A DNA stretch of 64,000 bases from Treponema sp. GTDB lineage: Bacteria; Spirochaetota; Spirochaetia; Treponematales; Breznakiellaceae. Position numbers and translations under genes: made by a program. This document shows, in pieces, positions 24,701-33,869 of this stretch. The stretch lies in NCBI GenBank assembly GCA_009777735.1, contig WRLF01000001.1, positions 1 through 64,000 on the forward strand, given 5' to 3'. The first letter of the stretch is position 1. Each line of letters opens with the position of its first letter. Below the pieces are notes generated by a model. That model ran no database searches and was not told the origin of the DNA. It was given only the letters and a program-made list of their open reading frames with translations.

Positions 24701-25286
24701 TCATCTGGTGCATTACCTCATACGAGGCTTCTTCAACTTTTTGCAGCTCATGACTCGTGCGGAAGCCGTCAAAAAAATGGAGGAAGGGAACACGGGAACG
24801 CAAGGTAGCAGCATGGGAGATAACCGCCAGATCCATTACTTCCTGAACGCTGTTCGAGGCAATCATTCCCCAGCCGGTCTGTCGGCATGCCATCACATCC
24901 TGGTGGTCGCCGAAAATCGAAAGGCTTGATGTCGCTAAAGCCCGCGCGGAAATATGAAACACTGTCGATGTTAGTTCCCCGGCAACTTTATACATGGTGG
25001 GGATCATCAGTAAAAGCCCCTGGGAAGCGGTAAAAGTGGTGGACAATGCGCCCGTCGTAAGCGCTCCGTGGACCGCAGCCGCAGCTCCCGCTTCGGACTG
25101 CATTTCCACAACATCGGGAATGGTTCCCCATAAGTTCTTGCGGCCCTGGGCAGAAAACTCATCGGAGAGCTCTCCCATGGGACTGGAGGGGGTAATCGGG
25201 TAAATCGCGATTACTTCGCTCAATGCGTGGGCAACGTGTGCCGCTGCGGTATTTCCGTCAATCATGACCATTTTTTTCTCAGGCAT
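21726..25286 (-). CDS. nifJ: Pyruvate:ferredoxin (flavodoxin) oxidoreductase
   Basis: 1186 aa, the length of single-chain PFOR. Start at 25286 with AAGGA upstream. Domain I begins MVMIDGNTAAAHVAHALSEV, with IYPITPSSPMGE in the TPP-binding area. Two 4Fe-4S motifs lie near residue 696 (CIQCGNCTVVC, HAC) and 751 (CYECGVCFNICPM), and a further cluster is supplied by CGGCGETPY and GCSSIYGG. TPP/Mg binding is at about 981 (GDGWAYDIGFGG ... NTGGQMSKATP). Converts pyruvate and CoA to acetyl-CoA and CO2, reducing ferredoxin; cytosolic, central in fermentation and in acetogenesis. Monocistronic as seen. A 589-aa open frame on the opposite strand is a composition shadow. Confidence 0.96.
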   Translation of the reverse strand: MPEKKMVMIDGNTAAAHVAHALSEVIAIYPITPSSPMGELSDEFSAQGRKNLWGTIPDVVEMQSEAGAAAAVHGALTTGALSTTFTASQGLLLMIPTMYKVAGELTSTVFHISARALATSSLSIFGDHQDVMACRQTGWGMIASNSVQEVMDLAVISHAATLRSRVPFLHFFDGFRTSHELQKVEEASYEVMHQMIDDDLVAAHRNRGLTPEKPTIRGTAQNPDTYFQGREGVNKYYNAVPGIVQAEMNKYAKLTGRKYKVFDYYGAKDAKKVVIIMGSGADTCEETIDHMVKQGQKVGMVKVRLYRPFDAKLFVKALPATVKAIAVLDRTKDPGAPGEPLYADVRTAISEMQAAKAVPFTGTPLILGGRYGLGSKEFTPAMVKAVFDNLSGEKIANFIVGIKDDVLGKSLDYDEQFVLEEKGMNEALFYGLGADGTVGANKNSIKIISEVRPNLNAQAYFSYDSKKSGGFTVSHLRFGKGKIRRPYLITKADFLACHKFSYMEMYDMLSKIKDGGTFLLNSPFKAADVWANIPTEAQKRIIEKKVKFYVIDAAEIARKTGMGNRINTVMQAAYFKISGVLPEKEAVQHMKEHIQQSYGKKGADVVEKNYKTVDAALNATEQVMYPSKTEGKIRMKKPFATAKDPWIKGVLGTMSIQQGDTLPVSKIPADGTFPTATSQYEKRSVAERVPVWNPDVCIQCGNCTVVCPHACMRFKNLSNADLAKAPAGFKAAEIKPRPIEGQKATLVIGAEDCYECGVCFNICPMSKDTSKPCALSWKSYSDDHEYHAEQVAVWDYFLSLPETPAEGELSSPKALAYKRPLFEFSGACGGCGETPYVKLMSQLFGDRAIIANATGCSSIYGGNLPTTPYCRRSDGRGPVWSNSLFEDAAEFAMGFRLTSDKLAVHAREIAAQAKKAGIAGTIIDKLLANDQANDAAIDEQRKNVDALKAALAKDTKPLAKLLLSLADNFVKRSVWAFGGDGWAYDIGFGGLDHVIASGKNVNLLCMDTEVYSNTGGQMSKATPVGAIAKFAYSGKDIVKKDLGAIAMSYGYVYVAKISLGANMAQTIKAFREAEAYDGPSLIIAYSHCISHGIDMSKGLEQGKAVVTSGLWPLYRYDPRLKDQGKNPFQLDSKDPTTSLEDFMYKEVRFKSLKAADSARADALLAKAKAQAERVWKEYKYLSERPF

Positions 25287-25351
25287 ATCTTTTCCTTTTT
25301 AAAGTGGTATAGAGGGATTGTAAACCGGAAATGGAATTTATTCAAGTAAGT

Positions 25352-25447
25352 GGTAAGGGACATGTACAGTGGTAAGGGACACACACTTTTTTGGGAAGGG
25401 GGAAGTCCAAGGTGTGGAAACTTGGAATTCGGGGGACACACACTTTT
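25352..25447 (+). repeat. GGGACACACACTTTT repeats upstream of RAYT
   Basis: GGGACACACACTTTT occurs at 25376-25390 and 25433-25447. Just before the first copy, GGTAAGGGACA is itself duplicated (25352-25362 and 25371-25381, 19-bp period). The copies lie in the nifJ/RAYT intergenic space. A third exact intergenic copy is at 28445-28459. They may be REP-like sequences associated with the adjacent transposase. Confidence 0.65.
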
Positions 25448-25501
25448 CACATTTTTTCAATTTTATTCAAGCAAATTGCAATTTCCCGCCATATATAAGG
25501 T

Positions 25502-26002
25502 ATGAGACAAAGAAGACATTTGGAACAAAATGCCGCCTATCATGTCACGGCAAAAATTAATCGCGGGGAATTGGTTTTCAATGAAATTGCTATGCGTGCG
25601 CTTTTTCTTGTTTATTTTGAACGCGTGAAGAAAAAGTATTCGTGCACCATCTACAACTTTTGTATCATGGGTAATCACATTCACTTCGCTATCCGGCCCG
25701 AGCAAGACAGTTCTTTGTCAAAAATCATGCAATGGCTGCTGGGTAACTACGCCAAAGCCTGGAATAAAGCACATGGGGTCAAAGGCCATTTATGGGGCGA
25801 CCGTTTTTTTTCGAGCATAATAAACAACCGCAAAGATTTTTTGAAAGTTTTTAAGTACATCAGCAACAACCCAGTAATAGCCGGGCTTGTGAAGAAAGCT
25901 TCAGAATGGGAGGATAGTGGTGTTTGTCACTTTATGAAAGGCGAAACCAGCATCCTCGACATCCCGCCATGGCTGGAAGCCGAATATCAAGCGTTTTTCT
26001 GA
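25502..26002 (+). CDS. REP-associated tyrosine transposase (RAYT, IS200-like Y1)
   Basis: 166 aa. HUH motif in GNHIHFAIRPEQ, and the catalytic tyrosine in LLGNYAKAWNKAHG. GHLWGDRFFSS is characteristic of the RAYT branch (usual GHLWQGRF). It lacks the paired TnpB and canonical ends of IS200. RAYTs are single-copy domesticated nucleases thought to move or maintain nearby REP repeats; repeats fitting that idea lie upstream. No clear Shine-Dalgarno; the 3' end overlaps the convergent rnhA gene by 16 nt. Appears intact. Confidence 0.85.
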   Translation: MRQRRHLEQNAAYHVTAKINRGELVFNEIAMRALFLVYFERVKKKYSCTIYNFCIMGNHIHFAIRPEQDSSLSKIMQWLLGNYAKAWNKAHGVKGHLWGDRFFSSIINNRKDFLKVFKYISNNPVIAGLVKKASEWEDSGVCHFMKGETSILDIPPWLEAEYQAFF

Positions 26003-26508
26003 ACTGAAGCAATCGCCTGCTGAGTCATACGGTCGCAGCGTTCATTGTACTCAATCCCCGAATGGCCGCGAACCCATTCCCAGTTAAGCGTTACTCCCTG
26101 GAGCGTTAACTCACCGGAAATGGCCTCAAGTTCAACCCATAAATCCTGGTTTTTTACCGATTTTTTATCACTGGTCCGCCATGAATTTTGCTTCCATTTG
26201 TGGATCCACTCGGTAATGCCTTTCTGGACATACTGGGAATCGGTATATACAACAGCTTTCCTGGGAACACTTGCGTTTCTTTCAGAGGCGTTCCGGTTTT
26301 TTAGTGTCTGCAGCGAATTAATAACCGCAATAAGCTCCATGCGATTATTGGTTGTGGCTTTTTCTCCACCAAATTCCTCTGCCAGAAGTGTGTGTCCCTG
26401 AAATGTCTCCTGTACAATGATATATGCCCAGCCGCCTGGGCCGGGATTGCCCGAACAGCCCCCGTCGGTGAAGATTTTGAGAGGGCTATAAGTCAGGGAT
26501 GCTTCCAT
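25987..26508 (-). CDS. rnhA: Ribonuclease HI
   Basis: 173 aa. Catalytic acids present: Asp in IFTDGGCSGNPGPGG, Glu in NNRMELIAV, Asp in VYTDSQYV and Asp in NERCDRMT. Cleaves RNA of RNA/DNA hybrids; cytosolic. The loop before the catalytic Glu is a few residues longer than in Escherichia coli RNase HI, and it contains the QGHTLLAEEF stretch encoded by a copy of the GGGACACACACTT motif (26386-26398). The start codon overlaps the preceding stop as TAATG, so it is coupled to the flavodiiron gene. Confidence 0.92.
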   Translation of the reverse strand: MEASLTYSPLKIFTDGGCSGNPGPGGWAYIIVQETFQGHTLLAEEFGGEKATTNNRMELIAVINSLQTLKNRNASERNASVPRKAVVYTDSQYVQKGITEWIHKWKQNSWRTSDKKSVKNQDLWVELEAISGELTLQGVTLNWEWVRGHSGIEYNERCDRMTQQAIASVQKNA

Positions 26509-28382
26509 TATTCCTGTAACTCCATATCAGCCTTGGGATGTTTGCACAGCGGGCAGATGTAATCATCGGGCAATTCGCCGTCGGATTCCTGGATGTATCC
26601 ACAGATTTTGCAGACATATATTCTTTTGCCTGCGGTTTGCGGTTTGATTACCGGTTTCGGCTTGATGTTGTCAAAATAGTATTGGTAGGTAAGCGAAGGA
26701 ATGTTTGATAACACCGCCGCTTCCGAAACGTGCGCGACAAACAGAGTGTGTGTCCCGTAATCTGCCGCGGCAACAACCTCCCCCGAAAAAAAAGCGTTTG
26801 TGTCACGGGTTATGTAATACAGCCCGTTAACACTTTTTTCGCAGGAATCTTCAAAACCGGCGAATTTATCGGTATCGCGGCTGCTTTGGAACCCGAATTG
26901 TTTAAAAATATCAAAACGCGATTCAGTCGTAAGTACCGATAAATTGAATTTTTTTGAGGCGGAAATTAGATCGTGGGTGTAGTTTAACTTATTTACAGCA
27001 ATGACAATCTGTTTGGGATTGTCGGTAATTTGCATGACTGTGTTGATAATGCAGCCTCCAGCCTTGACAGTCTCGGCTGGCGAACTTGTCGAGCCAGCAG
27101 TTAACACAAAAAGCCCGTAAGTCAGCTTGAAAAATGCATTCGGTTCGACTTTATGTTCGTGTACAATGATTGTGTCACGTTTGGGGAATGACTCGATAAT
27201 TACCTTTGCCAGGCTTTCGATCTCGGTGAGGTTGTTCTGCTTAACACTTGACTTGAGGGATATGGTGTTTTCCAAAAATTTTATGTTTTGGAGCGGCGAC
27301 AAGATTTCTTTCATCAATTGACCCGAAAGGGCCGCCCAGGAACCGTTTTCGATAAACGCAATGGTTCTGTTTTGTATATTGTGGGCTGCAATGTCATGCA
27401 GGAGTGTCTCCATAGTAATAAAAATATTCGCATTGTAGGTTGTTGCTGCAAAAACAATGTGGCTGAATCTGAACACATGTGCAAGCACAAATGAGGGGTG
27501 CGTAACGGAAACATCGAACATGGCGATTTTTTTTACCCCTCCTTCGGCAAGTTTTGTTGCGAGGATATTCGCGGCGTTTTCGGTGTTACCGTAAACAGAG
27601 GCATACGCGATTAATACACCTTCTTCTTCAGGGATATACGCACTCCATTTTTGGTATTTATCGATAAAATTGCTAATATTTTTCCGCCAGATTGGCCCAT
27701 GCAACGGCAGGATCGCGGCTATTTCAAGGTTTGCCGATTTACTAAGGAGCACTTGTACCTGAGCGCCGTATTTTCCAACGATATTGGTGTAATATCGCCG
27801 CGCTTCGTCTAAATAATCGCGGTCAAAATCAACCTCATCGGCAAAAATGTTTCCGTTAAGTGTCCCAAATGTTCCGAAAGCGTCCGATGAATACAGGTAT
27901 TTGTCTGTCTCGTCATGTGACACCATAACTTCGGGCCAGTGAACCATTGCCGCTGTATAAAATTTGAATCTGTGCCTTCCCGTGCTGATTTCATCACCTT
28001 CTTTTACAATAACCGCATGTTTATCCACATCAAAATTGAAAAATTGCTGTATCATGGGAAATGTTTTTATATTGCCGATAATTTTTACATCAGGATAGCG
28101 GAAAACAAGCTCGCCAAGAGTTGCACAATGGTCGGGCTCTACATGGCTTATAACGACAAAATCAAGTTTTCTGTTCTGCAGCAAATAGCTTAAATTTTCA
28201 AAAAATACTCCGCTGACCGAATTGTCAACACAGTCAAAAAGGATCGTTTTTTCATCCAAAACCAGATAGGAATTATACGAGATCCCGTTTGGGAGAGGAT
28301 GAGCGCTTTCAAACAAAGCCAGCCGTTTATCATTTGCTCCGACCCAGAAAACATCATCGTTTATTGCCCGTGTGTTATGCAT
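26508..28382 (-). CDS. Flavodiiron protein fused to flavin reductase and rubredoxin
   Basis: 624 aa from ATG 28382 (AAGGGGG 6 nt upstream); the open frame extends to 28475 through repeat sequence. Domains: diiron beta-lactamase-like domain (about 1-250) with ligands in HVEPDHCATL, HWPEV, DAFGTFG and PLHGPIW; FMN flavodoxin domain (about 255-395, YASVYGNTENAAN); flavin-reductase-like domain (about 410-570, FVLTAGSTSSPAETVKAGGCI); rubredoxin (last 45 residues, CKICGY and CPLC). Reduces O2 or NO to water or N2O with electrons from NAD(P)H via its own reductase and rubredoxin, protecting anaerobic enzymes such as the adjacent nifJ product. Cytosolic. Confidence 0.9.
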   Translation of the reverse strand: MHNTRAINDDVFWVGANDKRLALFESAHPLPNGISYNSYLVLDEKTILFDCVDNSVSGVFFENLSYLLQNRKLDFVVISHVEPDHCATLGELVFRYPDVKIIGNIKTFPMIQQFFNFDVDKHAVIVKEGDEISTGRHRFKFYTAAMVHWPEVMVSHDETDKYLYSSDAFGTFGTLNGNIFADEVDFDRDYLDEARRYYTNIVGKYGAQVQVLLSKSANLEIAAILPLHGPIWRKNISNFIDKYQKWSAYIPEEEGVLIAYASVYGNTENAANILATKLAEGGVKKIAMFDVSVTHPSFVLAHVFRFSHIVFAATTYNANIFITMETLLHDIAAHNIQNRTIAFIENGSWAALSGQLMKEILSPLQNIKFLENTISLKSSVKQNNLTEIESLAKVIIESFPKRDTIIVHEHKVEPNAFFKLTYGLFVLTAGSTSSPAETVKAGGCIINTVMQITDNPKQIVIAVNKLNYTHDLISASKKFNLSVLTTESRFDIFKQFGFQSSRDTDKFAGFEDSCEKSVNGLYYITRDTNAFFSGEVVAAADYGTHTLFVAHVSEAAVLSNIPSLTYQYYFDNIKPKPVIKPQTAGKRIYVCKICGYIQESDGELPDDYICPLCKHPKADMELQE

Positions 28383-28444
28383 AAAAAGCCCCCTTTTCAA
28401 TGTTTGTAGTATGCTCATTTTCCCCGAATTCTGCAAGTAGAAAA

Positions 28445-28459
28445 GGGACACACACTTTT
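28445..28459 (+). repeat. GGGACACACACTTTT copy
   Basis: Exact 15-bp match to the two copies upstream of the RAYT gene, here between the divergent flavodiiron and groL genes. Confidence 0.6.
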
Positions 28460-28483
28460 CTGCCTCTTTTTCCACAAAACCAC

Positions 28484-28512
28484 TTGCCTGTTTTACGGTA
28501 ATTTAGTATTTT
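28484..28512 (+). promoter_or_regulatory. Possible groL promoter
   Basis: TTGCCT (28484-28489), 17-bp spacer, TATTTT (28507-28512), about 80 bp before the ATG. A CCCC/GGGG hairpin (28540-28552) lies in the leader. No CIRCE element (TTAGCACTC/GAGTGCTAA) is present, so HrcA control is not supported. Confidence 0.35.
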
Positions 28513-28584
28513 ATACTTGGGTTTATACTAAGCCCGCTGCCCCTTGTTGGGGTATATTTTATTATTCAAGCACATGAGGAGTAA

Positions 28585-30234
<1,650 letters not shown>

Positions 30235-30237
30235 GAA

Positions 30238-30515
30238 GCTATTTGCGCCATTAAAACGGCGCAAATAGCCCCGATAGACGGCATTTCGCACAGGGTGTAA
30301 CGCCGTCTATCGCAGGTGTTTACGTACATCCCTTCAGGACGTCGTAAACACCCATAGGCGCCATTTAAACAGCGCAAATAGCTCCGAAAGACGGCTTTTC
30401 GACCAAGAAGCAACGCCGTCTATCGCAGGTGTTTACGTACATCCCTTCGGGACGTCGTAAACACCCATAGGGGCTATTAAAACGGCGCGATTAGCCATAT
30501 TTATGGGCTAGCCCC
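30238..30515. repeat. 113-bp tandem triple-hairpin repeat (2 copies plus part of a third)
   Basis: This gene-free stretch starts 3 bp after the groL stop. Copy 1 contains three perfect or near-perfect hairpins: GCTATTTGCGCC/GGCGCAAATAGC (30238-30249/30258-30269), GATAGACGGC/GCCGTCTATC (30273-30282/30302-30311) and GGTGTTTACG/CGTAAACACC (30315-30324/30343-30352, extended by CCC/GGG around a TTC loop). The same order returns 113 bp later with compensating or loop changes, then a partial third unit forms GGGGCTA/TAGCCCC (30470-30476/30509-30515). The first hairpin may also serve as the groL terminator. The block looks like an intergenic BIME/REP-like cluster. Confidence 0.85.
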
Positions 30516-30604
30516 TAGAGACTAAAAAGCTAGCGTTTTTTTTCTATAAATGCTGCTATTGCCGACTTTTTTATAGCAATGACGGCTTTTTTTAAACAGG
30601 GTAC

Positions 30605-30634
30605 TTGCCAAAATGCCGATATATATGGTATAAT
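30605..30634 (+). promoter_or_regulatory. Promoter of the LysM/M23 gene
   Basis: TTGCCA (30605-30610), 18-bp spacer, TATAAT (30629-30634), 30 bp before the TTG start codon at 30664. Confidence 0.55.
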
Positions 30635-30663
30635 GATTTAATAAACCCAATGGAGTTCGGTTT

Positions 30664-31677
30664 TTGAGGTATATGAAGGCTTTTTTAGACAGAATAAGTA
30701 AAATAAGCATTGAAAAACAGCAATATTTATTTCGTCTTGCGGTTGTTTTCTGTTTATGCTGGACACTCTTACCGGGAATTCTCTCATCAGTGATGGAAGC
30801 AGGCCTTGTTTTCGGGCAGTTACAGGAACTGGGAGCGGCACAAACCGGCATGGGTGGCGGCGGTTACCTTGAACCAATTTCCGAAGATGATATACTGGAT
30901 ATGGCTGAACCTGCAGAAATACACGAATTGGAACCGGAATCCTTTTCAAGAACCCGGCCTTTGCTGTACGGCTCTTATTCGATTAAACAAGGCGATGTCA
31001 TTGGGAACATAGCGGCTAATTCCGGGCTCCATCAGGATACGCTTATCTCGGTAAACAATATCAGAAATACACGGCTTATACAGATAGGGCAGGTTCTGCA
31101 CGTACCGAATCAGGACGGAATATTACATACAGTCAAACAGGGCGAAACGCTGCAAAGGATAGCAACTACATACCGTCAGGATATCGCCGCAATTCAGTTG
31201 GCGAACGAACTTTTTGGGGACAAGATACAGCCTAACACCGCATTATTCATCCCGGGGGCACGGTTGCCTTTGGTTGAACAGCAGGAAAGAATCGGTACAC
31301 GGTTCATATGGCCGGTGTCAGGCCGCATTACATCATCGTATGGGAACCGTAGGTCGCCGTTCAGCGGGATAGTACAGTTTCACAACGGTATTGACATAGC
31401 CGCCCGCCATGGCACGCCTGTGCGGGCTGCAATGGCTGGCCGGGTTACTTCTGCCGGCTACGATGATGTGTGGGGCAATACAATAGTAATAACTCAGGGT
31501 AATTACAGGACATTTTATGCACACATGAGTGAGATCCATGTAGCGACCGGAGCGCATGTAACAGCCGGACAGCGTGTTGGATCTGTCGGGAGTACCGGTA
31601 TCAGTACCGGCCCTCATCTGCATGTTACCATTTACCGAAATGGTGTAACGGTAAACCCACGTATATATTTACGATAA
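30664..31677 (+). CDS. LysM-domain M23 peptidase
   Basis: 337 aa. I keep the TTG at 30664 because GGAG sits 8 nt before it; ATG 30673 is too close to its GAGGT. Residues 22-45 are a membrane anchor or uncleaved signal (YLFRLAVVFCLCWTLLPGIL). Two LysM repeats follow (about 104-148 and 155-198: YSIKQGDVIGNIA, HTVKQGETLQRIA). The LytM/M23 domain is at about 210-335, with zinc ligands in FHNGIDIA and GPHLHV. It is a periplasmic peptidoglycan endopeptidase or, if inactive, an amidase activator; the H-x(n)-D and HxH ligands look complete, so activity is likely. Monocistronic. Confidence 0.88.
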   Translation: MRYMKAFLDRISKISIEKQQYLFRLAVVFCLCWTLLPGILSSVMEAGLVFGQLQELGAAQTGMGGGGYLEPISEDDILDMAEPAEIHELEPESFSRTRPLLYGSYSIKQGDVIGNIAANSGLHQDTLISVNNIRNTRLIQIGQVLHVPNQDGILHTVKQGETLQRIATTYRQDIAAIQLANELFGDKIQPNTALFIPGARLPLVEQQERIGTRFIWPVSGRITSSYGNRRSPFSGIVQFHNGIDIAARHGTPVRAAMAGRVTSAGYDDVWGNTIVITQGNYRTFYAHMSEIHVATGAHVTAGQRVGSVGSTGISTGPHLHVTIYRNGVTVNPRIYLR

Positions 31678-31682
31678 ATTAA

Positions 31683-32324
31683 TTAATGCAGCCCGTAAAC
31701 CTCGTTTGCATCAAGCACGTATAAAAGACCATTGCCGGGTTCGTCTATTTTTATATACTCTCTTATCGAATTAACGATATTATCTTTATTCTCACTTTTT
31801 GTAATTATAAAAACCTCTTCTTTTTCCGGTTCAATTTCCATGGAAAAAAACTTCTGGACTTCATGGACTCCTGCTCCCCGTGCATTTATGATGGTTCCGC
31901 CTCGTGAACCTGCTTTCTTTGCGGCTTCTATGACTTCTTCCGCCCTGCCTTTTTCGACAATAACAAATATGATCTTATGCATGCCCTGTTCTCTCCCGGT
32001 GCTGTTTATATCGCTGACTGTATTTTTACTGCCAATGAATTCTGAAACGGAATATGAAAACGCAATCCCGTGATGCGGTTTTTCAAACTGCATTTCTGTG
32101 CCGATGCCCTGTAGCGCTTCACCGGCCAGTTCATTTTCCACCACCATTGATATGATTTCTTTTCTTTCTTCGTTAATTGCCAAAAAATTCATCAGAGGGT
32201 TGCAGATGGTTCCCCTGCCTATTGAGGTAGTTTCACCTTTTATTCCGTATTTTTTGGCAATTTTATAGACTTTAGAAGCATCGCCCATGTTGACCACGCA
32301 GCAAATTAAACTAAAACCAGACAT
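31683..32324 (-). CDS. PII-like protein with two tandem domains
   Basis: 213 aa. Two GlnB/PII-like ferredoxin folds: residues about 1-100 (SLICCVVNMGDASKVYKIAK) and 115-205 (HKIIFVIVEKGRAEEVIEAA, GSRGGTIINARGAGVHE). The second half carries the GTIINARG loop typical of PII-like proteins linked to membrane transporters. It lies 6 nt downstream of a DUF1538 permease gene on the same strand, which matches the known pairing of PII-like proteins with DUF1538 channels. It probably binds a nucleotide or carboxylate and gates the permease. Cytosolic. Canonical T-loop Tyr for uridylylation is not apparent. Confidence 0.8.
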   Translation of the reverse strand: MSGFSLICCVVNMGDASKVYKIAKKYGIKGETTSIGRGTICNPLMNFLAINEERKEIISMVVENELAGEALQGIGTEMQFEKPHHGIAFSYSVSEFIGSKNTVSDINSTGREQGMHKIIFVIVEKGRAEEVIEAAKKAGSRGGTIINARGAGVHEVQKFFSMEIEPEKEEVFIITKSENKDNIVNSIREYIKIDEPGNGLLYVLDANEVYGLH

Positions 32325-32330
32325 ATTTTT

Positions 32331-33818
32331 CTACACTCCGACTTTCCTGGATTTTATTTTATAGATAAAACCCAATATCTGCAAGGCTATAACCGGCATC
32401 ATGGTCACCATGACAATTACACCGAATGAATCCCGAAGGACATCGGCATGAGGAATAGCTTCTGCCACACCTTGTGAGTAAGCCAAAATAAAAGTGACAG
32501 TCATGGGACCGGACGACACCGCGCCCGAGTCAAAAGATATGCCGGTGAACATTTTCGGCGTGAAAAACATCATAATCAATGCAAAAGCATATCCGGGCAG
32601 GATATAATGCCAAAGGTTTATTGTATCGGGATCGGCTATTATTTTCAGCACATGCAAGCCTACAGCAAATGCCATGCCTATAGCGAGAAATGTCAGTACG
32701 GTTTTCCTTTTGAGATATCCGCTGGTTACATCTTCTATTTGATGGGTCAGTACATACACGGCAGGCTCTGTCAGAATAATAAGCATACCCAGTACTGCAC
32801 CTAATCCAATGGGGATAGCGTGGTGATATTTTGGATTTGCCAATTCGTACCCAATTACTCTGCCCATTTCCATAAATCCGGCGTGCACGCCGACAAAAAA
32901 CAGCACTAGCCCGATATAGGTATATATAAAACCCATAATTATTCTACGGAAAGCAATTCGCGGCAAACGCAGTTTAAATTTCTGGAAAAAGATAAATATT
33001 AGAAAAATGGGCAGCAATGACTGTAATGTCACGAGCGGCTCTTTCTTTAAATAATAAATAAAGGGAGCTATCAGGTTTGAACGGTCATAAAATTCCGGTA
33101 TTTCCTGAACCCCGGTCATATCACCCGGTTTTATAAAAAAATTTAACATCAAGAGGCCGAATATTGCGCCGGCTGCCATTAGCCCGACTAATCCAAAGCT
33201 GTTTTCTTCAGCAGATATACTGTCTTTTTTCATGGAAGCCATACCCAGAGCCAGGGCAAGGACGAGGGGAACTGTAATCGCGCCGGTAGCTGCGCCGGAA
33301 GCATCGAAGGCAATTGCCATAAAGTCCGGAAAGATTAATGCCAGAGAAAATGCAAGAGTGTACGCTATGGCCAGTACTATACGCAGGGAAAAATTCTTTA
33401 CTATTCTTACTGCCCCAAAAGCCAGCATCATTCCTGCTCCTAACGCAACAAGAGTGCGAATGGTGGTGACTGAAATAAGGTTATTGGTGATATTGGCAAA
33501 CTGGACAGCCAAAACATTGACATCAGGCTCGGCAAAATTAACAAAAAACCCCAGAATAAAAACGGTAATGATGATAAACCATAATTTGTTGGATTTAACA
33601 AAAACCGTTCCCATGTGATCGCCAAACGGTAAAATGGCTAATTCAATACCGAATAACAGAATAATTAAGCCTATCTTTACGGCAAGCGCACCTATCAAGA
33701 ATTGAAAAAAGTGAATGTTTTCTACGGGTACAATGGTAAAACGAAGAACAACAACAAACAAAACGACCGGTAAAACGGCAATTATAACTTCTTTGGTTTT
33801 GTGCAATAAAACATTCAT
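32331..33818 (-). CDS. DUF1538 integral membrane transporter
   Basis: 495 aa with about a dozen hydrophobic helices. The protein is internally duplicated: two halves each carry a Gly/Ala/Ser-rich loop (AFDASGAATGAITVPLVLAL about residue 170 and SFDSGAVSSGPMTVTFILAY about 430), a hallmark of the DUF1538 family and of pore-lining re-entrant loops. Located in the inner membrane; substrate unknown. The PII-like gene immediately downstream is its probable regulator. Confidence 0.85.
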   Translation of the reverse strand: MNVLLHKTKEVIIAVLPVVLFVVVLRFTIVPVENIHFFQFLIGALAVKIGLIILLFGIELAILPFGDHMGTVFVKSNKLWFIIITVFILGFFVNFAEPDVNVLAVQFANITNNLISVTTIRTLVALGAGMMLAFGAVRIVKNFSLRIVLAIAYTLAFSLALIFPDFMAIAFDASGAATGAITVPLVLALALGMASMKKDSISAEENSFGLVGLMAAGAIFGLLMLNFFIKPGDMTGVQEIPEFYDRSNLIAPFIYYLKKEPLVTLQSLLPIFLIFIFFQKFKLRLPRIAFRRIIMGFIYTYIGLVLFFVGVHAGFMEMGRVIGYELANPKYHHAIPIGLGAVLGMLIILTEPAVYVLTHQIEDVTSGYLKRKTVLTFLAIGMAFAVGLHVLKIIADPDTINLWHYILPGYAFALIMMFFTPKMFTGISFDSGAVSSGPMTVTFILAYSQGVAEAIPHADVLRDSFGVIVMVTMMPVIALQILGFIYKIKSRKVGV

Positions 33819-33869
33819 TTACCTTAGTTTATAAGATTGTTTTATGAGAGCGCAAGAGATTTTTCCAGA

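Noticed and set aside
23160-24929. 589-aa open frame on the plus strand across nifJ
   Set aside because: It lies entirely opposite a well-supported PFOR gene, has no recognisable motif and no ribosome site; it reflects GC and codon bias of the opposite strand.
26745-26756. GGGACACACACT copy in the flavodiiron gene as a repeat insertion
   Set aside because: The coded phrase GTHTLF is normal for flavin reductase domains, so the match is best explained by protein conservation.
28383-28475. Upstream extension of the flavodiiron gene
   Set aside because: It runs through the GGGACACACACTTTT repeat, and family proteins start near the residue encoded at 28382.
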